Position numbers and translations under genes: made by a program. Positions 1 through 9,479 of a stretch of DNA of 64,000 nt are shown here, piece after piece. Origin of the DNA: JAGQWW01 sp041392845. GTDB lineage: Bacteria; Bacteroidota; Bacteroidia; Chitinophagales; Saprospiraceae. Each line of letters starts with the position of its first letter. Position 1 is the stretch's first letter. The DNA lies in the NCBI GenBank assembly GCA_041392845.1, contig JAWKLG010000031.1:7069-71068 (forward strand), in the 5' to 3' direction. The notes beneath the pieces are model-generated. The model saw only the letters and a list, made by a program, of their open reading frames with translations. It made no database searches and was not told the DNA's origin.

Positions 1-906
1 ATCGCGGCCATAATCAAGCCACAAGCCATCGTACATTTCTACTTCATCTTTAAATTCCGTATCAAGCTGGAAGGTTTTTCCATCAAAATCTCCTACAAAA
101 TATTGGGTTGCAGAGCCTTTGTTTGGGCCACCCGGATTGATACTTAAAAGTAAAACCCATTTCTCCTTTTCCGTTCCTTCAATTTTTAATGGGAATATAT
201 CCGGACACTCCCAAACACCACCATGTGCACCAATATTTTCACCAAAATCACTAAGGAATTCCCAATGAATCAAATCAGGCGAATTCCAAAACTGTACTCT
301 GTCTTGTGCAGCGAGCACCATCAACCAGTTGTTCGCTTTTTCATTCCAGAAAACCTTGGTATCTCTGAAATCCTTGATGGGTTTAGAATTAGGAATAACC
401 GGGTTTCCATCGTATTTGGTCCAGGTTCTTCCTTTGTCGTTGGAAAAAGCCAAACCCTGGTATTGATAATCCAATTTCCCGGCCTTCTCCATTTCCATTT
501 GGTGATAGGTAAACATGGCTATCATGGGAGGCTCATTTCCTACACCCAGGCCACTGCTATTGTTCCAATCAATCACAGCACTTCCTGAAAAAATATATCC
601 AAGCGAATCCGGATAAAGTGCAATAGGCAAATGTTCCCAGTGGACAAGATCCTTGCTTACGGCATGACCCCAATGCATGGGTCCCCAAACAGTGCTGTCA
701 GGATAATATTGATAAAAAAGATGATACTCCCCTTCGAAATAAACCAATCCGTTTGGATCGTTCATCCAGTTTGCTTCAGGAGTAAAATGATAGGCAGGGC
801 GATGCTTTTCTTCCAAGCTATTGTTTGATTCTGTATTCGATTCTTTATTTTCTTTGCAAGATAAAAATGCAAGCAAACAGATGGAGAGAAAAATGTATTT
901 GGACAT
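1..906 (-). CDS. GH32 fructan hydrolase lipoprotein (levanase/invertase type), 3' part missing
   Basis: The gene opens at an ATG at 904-906 and runs off the left edge, leaving 302 codons. The first residues form a lipoprotein signal with the lipid-anchored Cys at about residue 17, so the enzyme should sit on a membrane facing the periplasm or outside. Three diagnostic GH32 blocks are present: WMNDPNG at 47-53 (nucleophile Asp50), FRDTKVFW at 180-187 (the RDP-type transition-state Asp182) and WECPD at 232-236 (acid/base Glu233). Members hydrolyse beta-fructosidic bonds of levan, inulin or sucrose. Exo or endo action and the preferred fructan cannot be told from this part. The C-terminal beta-sandwich is outside the window. 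It lies downstream of the giant T9SS gene on the same strand, separated by a stem-loop. Rest on family motifs: function class very likely, substrate uncertain. Confidence 0.93.
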   Translation of the reverse strand, partial: MSKYIFLSICLLAFLSCKENKESNTESNNSLEEKHRPAYHFTPEANWMNDPNGLVYFEGEYHLFYQYYPDSTVWGPMHWGHAVSKDLVHWEHLPIALYPDSLGYIFSGSAVIDWNNSSGLGVGNEPPMIAMFTYHQMEMEKAGKLDYQYQGLAFSNDKGRTWTKYDGNPVIPNSKPIKDFRDTKVFWNEKANNWLMVLAAQDRVQFWNSPDLIHWEFLSDFGENIGAHGGVWECPDIFPLKIEGTEKEKWVLLLSINPGGPNKGSATQYFVGDFDGKTFQLDTEFKDEVEMYDGLWLDYGRD

Positions 907-973
907 CAAATTTTTCTTTCAAAAATAGAAAAACTCCTGGTTTAGAGCTGGTAGGGTTGGCTAGTTTGTATTG

Positions 974-1037
974 TATACCTTGCGTCCTTTGTTTTAAAAT
1001 TTTTCACCTTAAAGGTGGTAGTAGGACGCAAGGTATA
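974..1037. repeat. Nested inverted repeat, probable terminator
   Basis: Two perfect 15-bp arms (974-988 and 1023-1037, outer bases tatacctt.. / ..aaggtata) enclose 34 bp that itself contains a 6-bp hairpin (cacctt 1005-1010 with aaggtg 1012-1017). It lies between two minus-strand genes, after the stop at 1107 and before the start at 906. It could end transcription of the 1,686-residue gene, but no strong T-run follows directly, so a small non-coding repeat element is an alternative. Confidence 0.55.
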
Positions 1038-1106
1038 TTCAAATGCATGATTTGAGAGGGCGTAGCTAAGATTAGTGAAGTTTTTGATTCTTTACTCGTG
1101 ACTTGA

Positions 1107-4100
1107 TCAAGATTTCATCTTAGCAAAACTTCCCCTAATAATTTCTTTATCAAGCAACACTTCCAAACTGTATTGACCCGCTGCAAGTCTTTGCACGTCT
1201 ATCTTTAATCGTTTACCGGTCGCCGATTGATCTTTGGCCTGGAACATTAGTTTTCCTTCCATATCGTAAATCCTTATATCTGCTTTTTTGCAGGAAAGAG
1301 CTTCCGCTTCCACAAAGATGATTGCTTCCGCCGGATTTGGGAAAATGTTCAACACCTTTACATAAGATGGACTTTGAATCGAAGAAGCTTCGTCTACAAT
1401 TATGTTTTCCATCACGAACATGCAACCATTAACATCGGTGATGCTTAAGTTGTAATTACCCGCTGCGATCTGGTCGGGATCTTCATTTTGGTAGGTTTGT
1501 CCGGTAGTCGTATTCGTCCATGACAAAGAATAGGGAGAAGTACCTCCACTAATTGTAATTTCTATTTTACCATTTTCAAGACCATTGTTTGGTTTAAAAA
1601 TACTGTCAATATTCACCGCAATGGCTGCAGGTTCCGGTACTGAAATGGTGTCTACCCTTTCACAGGCTGCATTGTCTGAAATCGTTACAGCATAAATACC
1701 TACGCCAATGTTGAAAATTTGAGCTCCACTCGCCCCACTATTCCATAGATAAGTGTAATTGCCTGAACCTCCTTCTACCATTGCTTCTATTTGGCCATTG
1801 AAGTCGCCATTACAAGCCGGTTTTTCAATTTGATAACTTGTTTGCAATAAAGTATCCACCAAATTAACCTCCCAGGTACAAGTGCTTTCATTGCCGGATT
1901 GATCAGTTGCTTTAAAAGTAAAAGTATTCAAGCCCAAGGGCAATTTTTCACCACTTTCCGGACCATTGATCCTTTCAAGAGTACTAACGGAGCAATTGTC
2001 CATCGCCTCCGGTATTTCGTATTCGTAAACTGCATCACAAAGAATCAAGGTTTGACTTTCCGGACAGTTGAATTGAGGACGAATGGTATCACGAATCAAT
2101 ACATTTACCATCGTTTCAGACATATTGCCATTGATATCCTGAGCGGAAAATTTCAAATCCTGATTTCCAAGATCATTGCAATCAAAATTTGTCTTATCAA
2201 GGGATAAACTTTCGATGCCACAATTGTCCGAACTTCCGTTATCGACTTGTGAAGCATCGAGCGTGGCTTCGCCATTTTCATTTAAAAAGACGACAGTAGA
2301 CTTGGTTTTAACAACGGGCAATTGGTCGTCTGTCACCAAAATTTCACCTTTAAAGGTCGCTTCACAACCGTTTGCATCTGAAATGGTGGCAAAATAATTT
2401 CCTGCACTTAAGTCGGTAATGCTGGCACTGGTTTGTCCGCCGAGCCAGTAAAATTCAAATGGAGCTGTTCCGCCTATTCCTTCTAGACTGATGGATCCAT
2501 TCTGGTCATCCGGACAAATCACATTGGTTTGATCGCTGATAATTGCTTCCAGAACCTCCGGCTCGTCAATGGTATAACTTGCTGTTGCAGGGCAATTGTT
2601 GGCATCTGTTGCTGTGAGATCATAAGTTCCGGGAGACAGATTATTGAGAACATTACCAGAGCTTCCATTGGACCATTCAAAAGTAAACGGACCTGTTCCG
2701 CTCATTTCAACTTCAATCATTCCATCACCACTACCATTACAACTTACATTCGAAATCACTTCGTTGAGGTCGACCAGACAATTGAATGCATCTATGGTAA
2801 TTGTTTGAACCTTGGTACAGCCGTTTTGGTCAGTTATGGTCACAGTATAATTGCCGGGGGCAAGGTTCTCCAATTCTTCACCACTGGCGCCATGTTGCCA
2901 TTCAAAGGTAAATGGAGGCGTACCGCCGCTCGCATTTACATGTAAAAAACCGTCATTGGTATCGAAACCAGATTCAGACATTTTTACAATATCGGTTTCA
3001 ATAGCCTTGGGTTCTGTAATTTCTAAATTCAATTCAACAGGGCAATCATTCGCATCTGTGATGCTTACCGTATAATTCCCTGCAACCAAATTTTGAATGT
3101 TTGTTCCTGTTTCTCCGGTTGACCAGTTGATGGTATAAGGTGCGGTTCCTCCTTGAGTTGAAACACTTAAGGCACCATCTTCTTCTCCAAAGCAACTAAC
3201 ATTCGATTGATTGTCCAGGCTGGCATCCAAAGTACATTCGAAAGCTTGAATTGTTATGGAACCATTGCTTTTACATCCGTTATCATCTGTCAAAGTGAAA
3301 GCATAATTGCCGGGAGCAAGATTATTTCTGCTTAATCCGCTTGAGCCATTTTCCCAATTTACAGTATAAGGCGAGGTCCCTCCGGAAGGCGAAATATTTA
3401 TCGAACCATCATTTGCTGCGTAGGAATTTTCATCGGATGATTGTTCGTTAAAACTCAGCCTGGAAGGTTCATAAATGGTGAATTCGGAAACGCTGGGACA
3501 ATTATTCTCATCTGTTGTGGTTACACTATAAAAACCGGGAGAGAGATTTTCAATGCTAGCTGTATTTGCTCCGTTTGACCACTGGTAAGTCAGGTTGCCA
3601 AAAGCATCTGTTACACTTACTGATGCACTTCCGTCATTTTGACCATAACAACTAATATTTTCAAAAGAAACCGTAGAACTGATAGAACAATCAGGAACTC
3701 CACAAGCGATTTTTCCACTTATTGAAGTTTCACAATCCCAATCATCGCTGGCTACCACCAGGTATTTTTGACCTGTAAAAAGCTCTGTTCCACTTGCTGT
3801 ACCCTGAAGATTTATTTGACCTTGGCCACCTGTAATATCAAAGGTAAAAACACCTTTTCCGGGTTCTGTACAGGTTATAATTGGATTGATGTTGACTGGA
3901 TTGTATTCGGTCAAGTCATTTCCGTCCAACAATTGAATACAAAATTCTCCTTCAGACATGCCGGCTTCAAATTCAGATGAAGCCAGGCTTAGGTAATACT
4001 CTTCTCCGGGAATTAAATCATGAGCAATTTGATACCCATTACATCGCAAAGGATTTTTAAAACAACTTACTTCTTCCAGATTATTGCAATTTCCTTTAAA

Positions 4101-6167
4101 AATGGAAAGCGTATGAGGTGTCGTTGCTCCTGTATTGAATTTAATATTCCCTGAAGAAGGAGCAGTGAATTTAAACCAGATATTGGAAGCTGCATTGGGT
4201 ATGCAAGAAGGAATCGGGCCATCAAAATCAGAGCCTTCATTCGAAGCGGAAAGGCAATTGTCACCCAGGTTTAAACTAATTGCATCCAGGCAAAGATCAT
4301 TATTGGGAGTTGGTATGTTTAGCTCCTGAATTTCAGGACAAAGATTCCCTTCCAGTGTAGCAAAAAATCCGCTGACCTGTACGAAGTAGTTTTGTCCTGC
4401 GACAAGGTCTTCAAGCTTAAGTTTTTGACCTTTTTCATTCCCGGCAATTTCAGAAAGTGTTTGACAATCTCCTTCATATACTGTAATTACATCAGCAAAA
4501 TCAGCTTGCGTTGAGAATTCAAGTGGATTTCCATTTGCTTCAAATTGATACCAAACGTCCGCTCTGGATCTTCCATTCAGGCTGGGAACAGGTTGATCGA
4601 AAGCTGCATGAAGATTCATGCTCTGATTGCAATTGTCGCCAATTGCAAGTGTGATTGGATCCTGGCAAGGGTCATTCATCGGTCTGTCAGGATAAGCATT
4701 GGCCTGCTCAATTTTGATACAAACATCTCCTTTCGATGTTCCAAATCTGCCTTTTACACCACCAATTCTTATGAAATAGGTTTTTCCATTTTCAACATCA
4801 AAAAGATATTGTTCGCCTTTGAATCCAAATTCATCGTAATTATTACAGGTATTGTAATTCAGGTTGTTACAATCGCCTTCAAAAACAGTAATGGCGTCGT
4901 TAAAATCTGCTCCGGTTTCAAGCGATAAAATTCCCGTAAAATCAGCTTCGTACCGATACCAAAGTTGGGCTTCTTCACTGCTTGTACAGTTTGAAGGTGC
5001 ACCTGAAGTCAGCGCATTGTTGTTGTTTCCCGCCTGACAAGTTTGGTTTAATTGAATTTCCGTAGCCGTGGAACAAAGGTCATTGATGCTTCCTTCGCCG
5101 GTAACTTTTACATTGTCCATTCCAATCCACCATCCCCAGGAAGCGCCATCGTCGTATTGAAATATAATTTGAATTTGTTGACTCCTGTAGGGTGAAAGAT
5201 CCACCTCTACATGCTCAAAACGATTGAACTGTTCGTCACCTACTTCATCCAACCAGGTAATGACTGGCTTTTCAGTTGCACCATCAGAAACAAGAATCGA
5301 AAAACTTTCGAGTTCGGCATATTTTCTAAAAAGAAGATCAAAGTTGAGGTAAACATTGGCATAATTGGTTACATCGATGAAGGGTGATTTGAGTCTGACT
5401 TTTGAAAAAGGCTGAAACTCTCCGATACCATCATCATCAAAATAAGCCATGCAGGTACCATTCAAAGAATTGGCTGCCCAGGCATTTCCATTGTCAATGA
5501 AACCAAACATCCAATCGTCTATTCCGCTGATTATTTCTGTTGACCAACCCGAAGGAAGTCCGCATGCATCAAAACTTTCCAAGACCAGATTGGTCCCTTC
5601 TCCTTCACCGGTCACCAGCACATTGTCTATTCCTGCCCACCAACCCCAGATGTCACCATCGTCAAATTCAAAAAGGATGTGCATTTCAGGAGCGGCGAAA
5701 AAGCTCAGGTCGGCAGTAAAATGTTCAAATTCGCTGAATTGCTCTCCGGTAGAATATTCATCGTAATTTTTAAGGGTGTGGTATCCGTTACCGTCCCATA
5801 CTTTGATTCTAAAACCTTGTTCTCCGGCATCACGATGATGTACGTCAACAGAAAATGAAATAGTAGCATATTGGGTACCGTCAAAAGTAGGCGTACGGTA
5901 ATGACCAACCCATCCAGGAGTGTTGTCTCCGGCAGCATCGTCGTCAATCACCAACATGCAACTTCCGTCGATCGTAGTTCCGTCTGCATTGGGATTGTTG
6001 GGATGACCGACATACCAGACTTCTGTTCCTCCGCCCTGGATATTTACCTGCCAATCAGCAGGATATTCACAATCATTAAAATCTTCAGAAAGGATGACAT
6101 TCTGCGAAGAAGTCTGAAAAAATGAAAAACTTAAAAAAGAAAACAGTAGTAAAAATTTATAATTCAT
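1107..6167 (-). CDS. Giant secreted adhesin-like protein with SprB repeats and T9SS sorting domain
   Basis: This 1,686-residue protein starts with a signal peptide (about residues 1-22, ending ..SSQN). Two similar beta-sandwich modules follow (about 23-185 and 195-365), each opening with an ExFD-like strand and a cysteine and ending WGWW-GIDNVxVTGEG, a MAM/CUB-like layout. Three Cys-containing modules of about 130 residues (370-770) each have an NDxC..A..L start and an IxVFEGDCxxL motif. Eight SprB-type repeats follow (GTxPYTxxWSNG..LxxGxYxVxxTDxxGC), with one HYR-like module between repeats six and seven. The last about 75 residues form a T9SS type A sorting domain (IFPNPAE, then a final LAAGQYSLEV strand). 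Export through the T9SS and attachment to or release from the surface are expected. Function is inferred as adhesion; no catalytic motif is visible. Gene start is supported by the signal peptide. Confidence 0.9.
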   Translation of the reverse strand: MNYKFLLLFSFLSFSFFQTSSQNVILSEDFNDCEYPADWQVNIQGGGTEVWYVGHPNNPNADGTTIDGSCMLVIDDDAAGDNTPGWVGHYRTPTFDGTQYATISFSVDVHHRDAGEQGFRIKVWDGNGYHTLKNYDEYSTGEQFSEFEHFTADLSFFAAPEMHILFEFDDGDIWGWWAGIDNVLVTGEGEGTNLVLESFDACGLPSGWSTEIISGIDDWMFGFIDNGNAWAANSLNGTCMAYFDDDGIGEFQPFSKVRLKSPFIDVTNYANVYLNFDLLFRKYAELESFSILVSDGATEKPVITWLDEVGDEQFNRFEHVEVDLSPYRSQQIQIIFQYDDGASWGWWIGMDNVKVTGEGSINDLCSTATEIQLNQTCQAGNNNNALTSGAPSNCTSSEEAQLWYRYEADFTGILSLETGADFNDAITVFEGDCNNLNYNTCNNYDEFGFKGEQYLFDVENGKTYFIRIGGVKGRFGTSKGDVCIKIEQANAYPDRPMNDPCQDPITLAIGDNCNQSMNLHAAFDQPVPSLNGRSRADVWYQFEANGNPLEFSTQADFADVITVYEGDCQTLSEIAGNEKGQKLKLEDLVAGQNYFVQVSGFFATLEGNLCPEIQELNIPTPNNDLCLDAISLNLGDNCLSASNEGSDFDGPIPSCIPNAASNIWFKFTAPSSGNIKFNTGATTPHTLSIFKGNCNNLEEVSCFKNPLRCNGYQIAHDLIPGEEYYLSLASSEFEAGMSEGEFCIQLLDGNDLTEYNPVNINPIITCTEPGKGVFTFDITGGQGQINLQGTASGTELFTGQKYLVVASDDWDCETSISGKIACGVPDCSISSTVSFENISCYGQNDGSASVSVTDAFGNLTYQWSNGANTASIENLSPGFYSVTTTDENNCPSVSEFTIYEPSRLSFNEQSSDENSYAANDGSINISPSGGTSPYTVNWENGSSGLSRNNLAPGNYAFTLTDDNGCKSNGSITIQAFECTLDASLDNQSNVSCFGEEDGALSVSTQGGTAPYTINWSTGETGTNIQNLVAGNYTVSITDANDCPVELNLEITEPKAIETDIVKMSESGFDTNDGFLHVNASGGTPPFTFEWQHGASGEELENLAPGNYTVTITDQNGCTKVQTITIDAFNCLVDLNEVISNVSCNGSGDGMIEVEMSGTGPFTFEWSNGSSGNVLNNLSPGTYDLTATDANNCPATASYTIDEPEVLEAIISDQTNVICPDDQNGSISLEGIGGTAPFEFYWLGGQTSASITDLSAGNYFATISDANGCEATFKGEILVTDDQLPVVKTKSTVVFLNENGEATLDASQVDNGSSDNCGIESLSLDKTNFDCNDLGNQDLKFSAQDINGNMSETMVNVLIRDTIRPQFNCPESQTLILCDAVYEYEIPEAMDNCSVSTLERINGPESGEKLPLGLNTFTFKATDQSGNESTCTWEVNLVDTLLQTSYQIEKPACNGDFNGQIEAMVEGGSGNYTYLWNSGASGAQIFNIGVGIYAVTISDNAACERVDTISVPEPAAIAVNIDSIFKPNNGLENGKIEITISGGTSPYSLSWTNTTTGQTYQNEDPDQIAAGNYNLSITDVNGCMFVMENIIVDEASSIQSPSYVKVLNIFPNPAEAIIFVEAEALSCKKADIRIYDMEGKLMFQAKDQSATGKRLKIDVQRLAAGQYSLEVLLDKEIIRGSFAKMKS

Positions 6168-6290
6168 AGGTGTTCCGGAGTTTGCGTAATGCCTCTAATT
6201 GACTCAACTATAATTTATTATTCTTTTTAAAAATATTTAATAAGAACATTTTTAAAAAGGCAAAATAAAATTTCAAAAAGTAATCAGTTT

Positions 6291-6319
6291 ACAATTTATA
6301 GAAAAAAATTATAAATTGT
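6291..6319. promoter_or_regulatory. Perfect 10-bp inverted repeat in a divergent promoter region
   Basis: Arms acaatttata (6291-6300) and tataaattgt (6310-6319) are separated by 9 bases. The element sits in the 190-bp spacer between the minus-strand giant T9SS gene (start 6167) and the plus-strand DUF1800 gene (start 6358), 39 bp upstream of the latter. The location suits an operator or a 5'-UTR hairpin. No cognate regulator is obvious, and AT-richness makes chance symmetry more likely than usual. Confidence 0.4.
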
Positions 6320-6357
6320 GCAGACAAAGTTTCATAAACATTAATCCCTGTTGACCA

Positions 6358-7806
6358 ATGCCAGCAACCATCGACCCCTTTCAGCCTAGTCCGGACAAGC
6401 CCTGGAATGCAGAACGGGTAATTCATTTATATCGAAGGTTGGGCTTTGGTGCATCCTTGGATGATGTCAATGCTGCGCTTGCTTCCAGTCCCAGTCAACT
6501 GGTTGATTCTTTAATTGACCAGGTAGTAAATAATCCTTTGCCGGGCGACCCATATTGGGCCAACTGGACCTGGCCGGATTATGACGATGACAATGACCTT
6601 TTCAACCAACATTATGAAACTGTTATTGAAGATTGGATACGGGCTATGGCTTCAGGGGATTTCCGATCAAAAATTGCCTTGTTTTGGCACAATCACTTTG
6701 TTACAGAATGGGAGACCTATAGTTGCACCAATTACCAGTGGTCTTATTTCAAGTTATTGATGCAATATGCCATGGGCAATTTCAGGGATTTTACGGAGGC
6801 AATGGGTAAAAATTCTGCCATGCTGGTTTACCTCAATGGAAATCAGAACAGCGCAGACGAGCCCAATGAAAATTATGCCCGTGAATTAATGGAGCTTTTC
6901 ACTATGGGTGAAGGGAATGGTTATACTCAGGCTGATATTCCGGAAGTAGCAAAAGCTTTGACGGGTTATTATGCCAATATGTATGAATGCCTTCCTCCCG
7001 GATTTGATTCAGATGATTTTGATACCGGTGCAAAAAATATTTTTGGCCAGGTAGGAAATTGGAATTATGATGATGTTCACGAACTGATTTTTACCAGAAA
7101 AGCCAATCAGGTCGCTCAATACATTTGCACCAAGATTTACCGTCATTTTGTATACGCCAAGCCCAACCCAACCATCATTGCAGCTTTGGCAGACACCTTT
7201 AAAAACAACAATTGGGAATTGGCTCCTGTCTTCAGGCAATTATTTAAGTCTGAGCATTTCTTTGAACAGGATTTTATCGCCGCTCATATTAAAAGTCCAA
7301 TTGAAATATTTACCACGACTATAAAAACTGCAGGACTGGATGTAGCGAATGATTTGGACGAAGATCTTCCGGGCACCATTGCCTATTGGAGCATGAACCT
7401 GGGTCAGGAGCTATTTGAACCGGTAGACGTTGCCGGATGGCCGGGTTATCACAGCTGGCTGAATGAAAACACCATGACCAACCGATGGGGTTTGACCGGT
7501 GATTTATTGTATGGCTATTTTGGGGATTCTGAAACGGCCAGGACCAAGCTTAGAGATCTTGCCGTCTCTTTGGCAGATCCGGTTTTGAATGATCCTTATG
7601 TAATCACAGAAGCAATCAGCCGACATTTTTTATCCAGAACATTAGAGCCTGAACTTTTGGAAACTGCAGTTCAATATTTTAAAAGCGATATTCCGGAGAA
7701 TTATTACGATGATGGATCCTGGAATTTATATTGGAACGAATCGCCTTATCAGATTCTGAACCTGCTTTCTTTTCTAAGTCGTTTGCCAGAATGGCAATTA
7801 ACCTAA
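6358..7806 (+). CDS. DUF1800 family protein
   Basis: The 482-residue product matches the DUF1800 pattern. It has an N-terminal helical block with RVIHLYRRLGFG (about 19-31), a central block with IALFWHNHFVTE (about 106-117) and NYARELMELFTMGEG (about 176-190), followed by a KALTGY stretch and a C-terminal part with EPVDVAGWPGY. No signal peptide is seen at this start. DUF1800 genes in Bacteroidota, Planctomycetes and others are nearly always followed by a DUF1501 gene, as here (18-bp gap, same strand), so the two products probably act together. Their biochemical role is not established; a link to surface or secreted proteins is often assumed. The start is the first ATG after the upstream stops and fits the family length. 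Confidence 0.92.
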   Translation: MPATIDPFQPSPDKPWNAERVIHLYRRLGFGASLDDVNAALASSPSQLVDSLIDQVVNNPLPGDPYWANWTWPDYDDDNDLFNQHYETVIEDWIRAMASGDFRSKIALFWHNHFVTEWETYSCTNYQWSYFKLLMQYAMGNFRDFTEAMGKNSAMLVYLNGNQNSADEPNENYARELMELFTMGEGNGYTQADIPEVAKALTGYYANMYECLPPGFDSDDFDTGAKNIFGQVGNWNYDDVHELIFTRKANQVAQYICTKIYRHFVYAKPNPTIIAALADTFKNNNWELAPVFRQLFKSEHFFEQDFIAAHIKSPIEIFTTTIKTAGLDVANDLDEDLPGTIAYWSMNLGQELFEPVDVAGWPGYHSWLNENTMTNRWGLTGDLLYGYFGDSETARTKLRDLAVSLADPVLNDPYVITEAISRHFLSRTLEPELLETAVQYFKSDIPENYYDDGSWNLYWNESPYQILNLLSFLSRLPEWQLT

Positions 7807-7824
7807 ATCCCGGAAAACCTTACG

Positions 7825-9465
7825 ATGAAATTTCATTCTAAAATAGATAAGAAGTATAAAAAAAGAGTTGGAGCCAGTCTCGACAATCCGGCTGCACACA
7901 AGTGTGAGCATAAAAACTGGTCACGCAGAGATTTTATGCGATTTACCGGCCTGGCAGGTTTGGGAACCAGTCTTACTTTGGCCGGAGCAAATCTTTCTGC
8001 TTTTACTCCCAGTCCTCTTTTGGCTTCTTTGGCTTCTTTGGCTTCTTCAGATTGTGGAGACAGGGTTTTGGTGATGATTCGATTGAAGGGAGGAAATGAT
8101 GGTTTGAATACCGTCATTTTAAGAGGCAATGATGAATATTACAACATCAGACCGACCATTGCCATTCAGGAAAATGAGTTATGGGGATTGAGTCAGGACT
8201 ATGGTTTGCCTAATACAATGCTGGACTTACAGCCTTTTTGGAATGAAGACAGCATGCAGGTTATCCACAATGTAGGATATCCGGATCAGAACTATTCTCA
8301 CTTCCGATCTTCAGATATTTGGGCCTCTGCCTCAGATTCAGATGAACTTGTGACAACCGGCTGGATTGGAAGGTTTTTGGACCATGAATATCAGGCTTTT
8401 CTTTCGGCTCCTCCTGTGGTACCTCCAGCCCTGGAAATTGGGATTTCATCCAACATGATTTTCAGATCGGGCTCCGCTAACATGGCCTTGGCCATCAGCA
8501 ATCCAAGAGAGTTTTACCAGATTGCGCAAACCGGTCAATTGTATGATACCAGCACACTTTCGGGTAGTCCCAGGGATTTGGAGCTTGCTTTCTCCAGACA
8601 GGTAGCAAATAGTGCTTATCGATATTCTGAAAGCATCCGCGATGCTTATAATTCCAGCAGCTCTCAGGCAAGTTACCAGGACAATTACCTTGCTGAACAG
8701 TTGGCCATTGTCGCCAGACTTATTAAGGGGAATTTGGGTACCAAGGTATATTTGGTTAGTATTGGAGGTTTTGACACCCATGCAGATCAGAGTCAGTACC
8801 ATCCAAACCTGATGAATGCCATTGCCAATTCCGTAAAATCATTTTACGATGATCTAAAGGCTGGTGGTGTAAGTCAGAATGTTCTTTCTTTCACTTTTTC
8901 TGAATTTGGAAGGACAATTTTTGAAAATGGCTCCAACGGTACTGACCATGGAACGGGAGCTCCGATGTTGGTTTTTGGAGAAGGAATTGGATCCAAATTC
9001 TATGGCACTCCTCCCGACCTTGCCAGTGTGAACATGTATGGCGACCCGGATTTTTCAGTTGATTTTAGAAATATTTATGCATCGTTGATGCAAGATTGGC
9101 TTTGCGTTGATCCTTCCTTGTCCAATTTTGTATTAGGTAAAGATGTTTCAAAAATAAATGACTTACTTCCGCCAAGCAGTCCTCCGCTTGGTAGCAATGG
9201 AGATGCTGCATTATTAGGGCATAATCCGTCATTGACCAAACAAGGGGTCATTGAAATTAAATACAGTATTGCAACAAGGGGAACAGTCAGGCTTCAAATC
9301 TTAGACGAGGCAGGACATCCTTTAAGGACACTTCAAAATGAATTCAAGGAAAGAGGAAGTTATCTTTTCGAATTTAATCCGACCGAATGGTTTTTGCCAC
9401 CCGGTCGGTATAATTACAAGATGGATACGGGCGGGAAAGTATATGCGAGACCTATCACTTGGTAG
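7825..9465 (+). CDS. DUF1501 family protein, Tat-type signal
   Basis: The product has 546 residues. A twin-arginine motif SRRDFMRF at about 33-40 followed by a hydrophobic stretch predicts Tat export of a folded protein. The DUF1501 core (about 70-440) has the alkaline-phosphatase-fold hallmarks RLKGGNDGLNTVI, an NYSHFRSSDIW block, IGGFDTHADQ and the FSEFGRT / DHGTGAPMLVFG blocks, whose His and Asp residues are probable metal ligands. A C-terminal beta-rich tail (about 470-546) resembles FlgD-like or sorting-type modules (LQILDEAG..., PPGRYNYKM). It follows DUF1800 by 18 bp and the two are probably co-transcribed. A short in-frame repeat of a 9-base unit near 8025-8047 encodes LASLASLAS just after the signal. 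Substrate and reaction are unknown. Confidence 0.92.
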   Translation: MKFHSKIDKKYKKRVGASLDNPAAHKCEHKNWSRRDFMRFTGLAGLGTSLTLAGANLSAFTPSPLLASLASLASSDCGDRVLVMIRLKGGNDGLNTVILRGNDEYYNIRPTIAIQENELWGLSQDYGLPNTMLDLQPFWNEDSMQVIHNVGYPDQNYSHFRSSDIWASASDSDELVTTGWIGRFLDHEYQAFLSAPPVVPPALEIGISSNMIFRSGSANMALAISNPREFYQIAQTGQLYDTSTLSGSPRDLELAFSRQVANSAYRYSESIRDAYNSSSSQASYQDNYLAEQLAIVARLIKGNLGTKVYLVSIGGFDTHADQSQYHPNLMNAIANSVKSFYDDLKAGGVSQNVLSFTFSEFGRTIFENGSNGTDHGTGAPMLVFGEGIGSKFYGTPPDLASVNMYGDPDFSVDFRNIYASLMQDWLCVDPSLSNFVLGKDVSKINDLLPPSSPPLGSNGDAALLGHNPSLTKQGVIEIKYSIATRGTVRLQILDEAGHPLRTLQNEFKERGSYLFEFNPTEWFLPPGRYNYKMDTGGKVYARPITW

Positions 9466-9479
9466 TGGAAGGGACTGGA

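Noticed and set aside
7833..8129. Minus-strand open frame antisense to the DUF1501 gene start.
   Set aside because: It is fully covered by a clear family gene on the other strand, has no recognisable motif and its Glu/Ala repeat mirrors the LASLAS codons.
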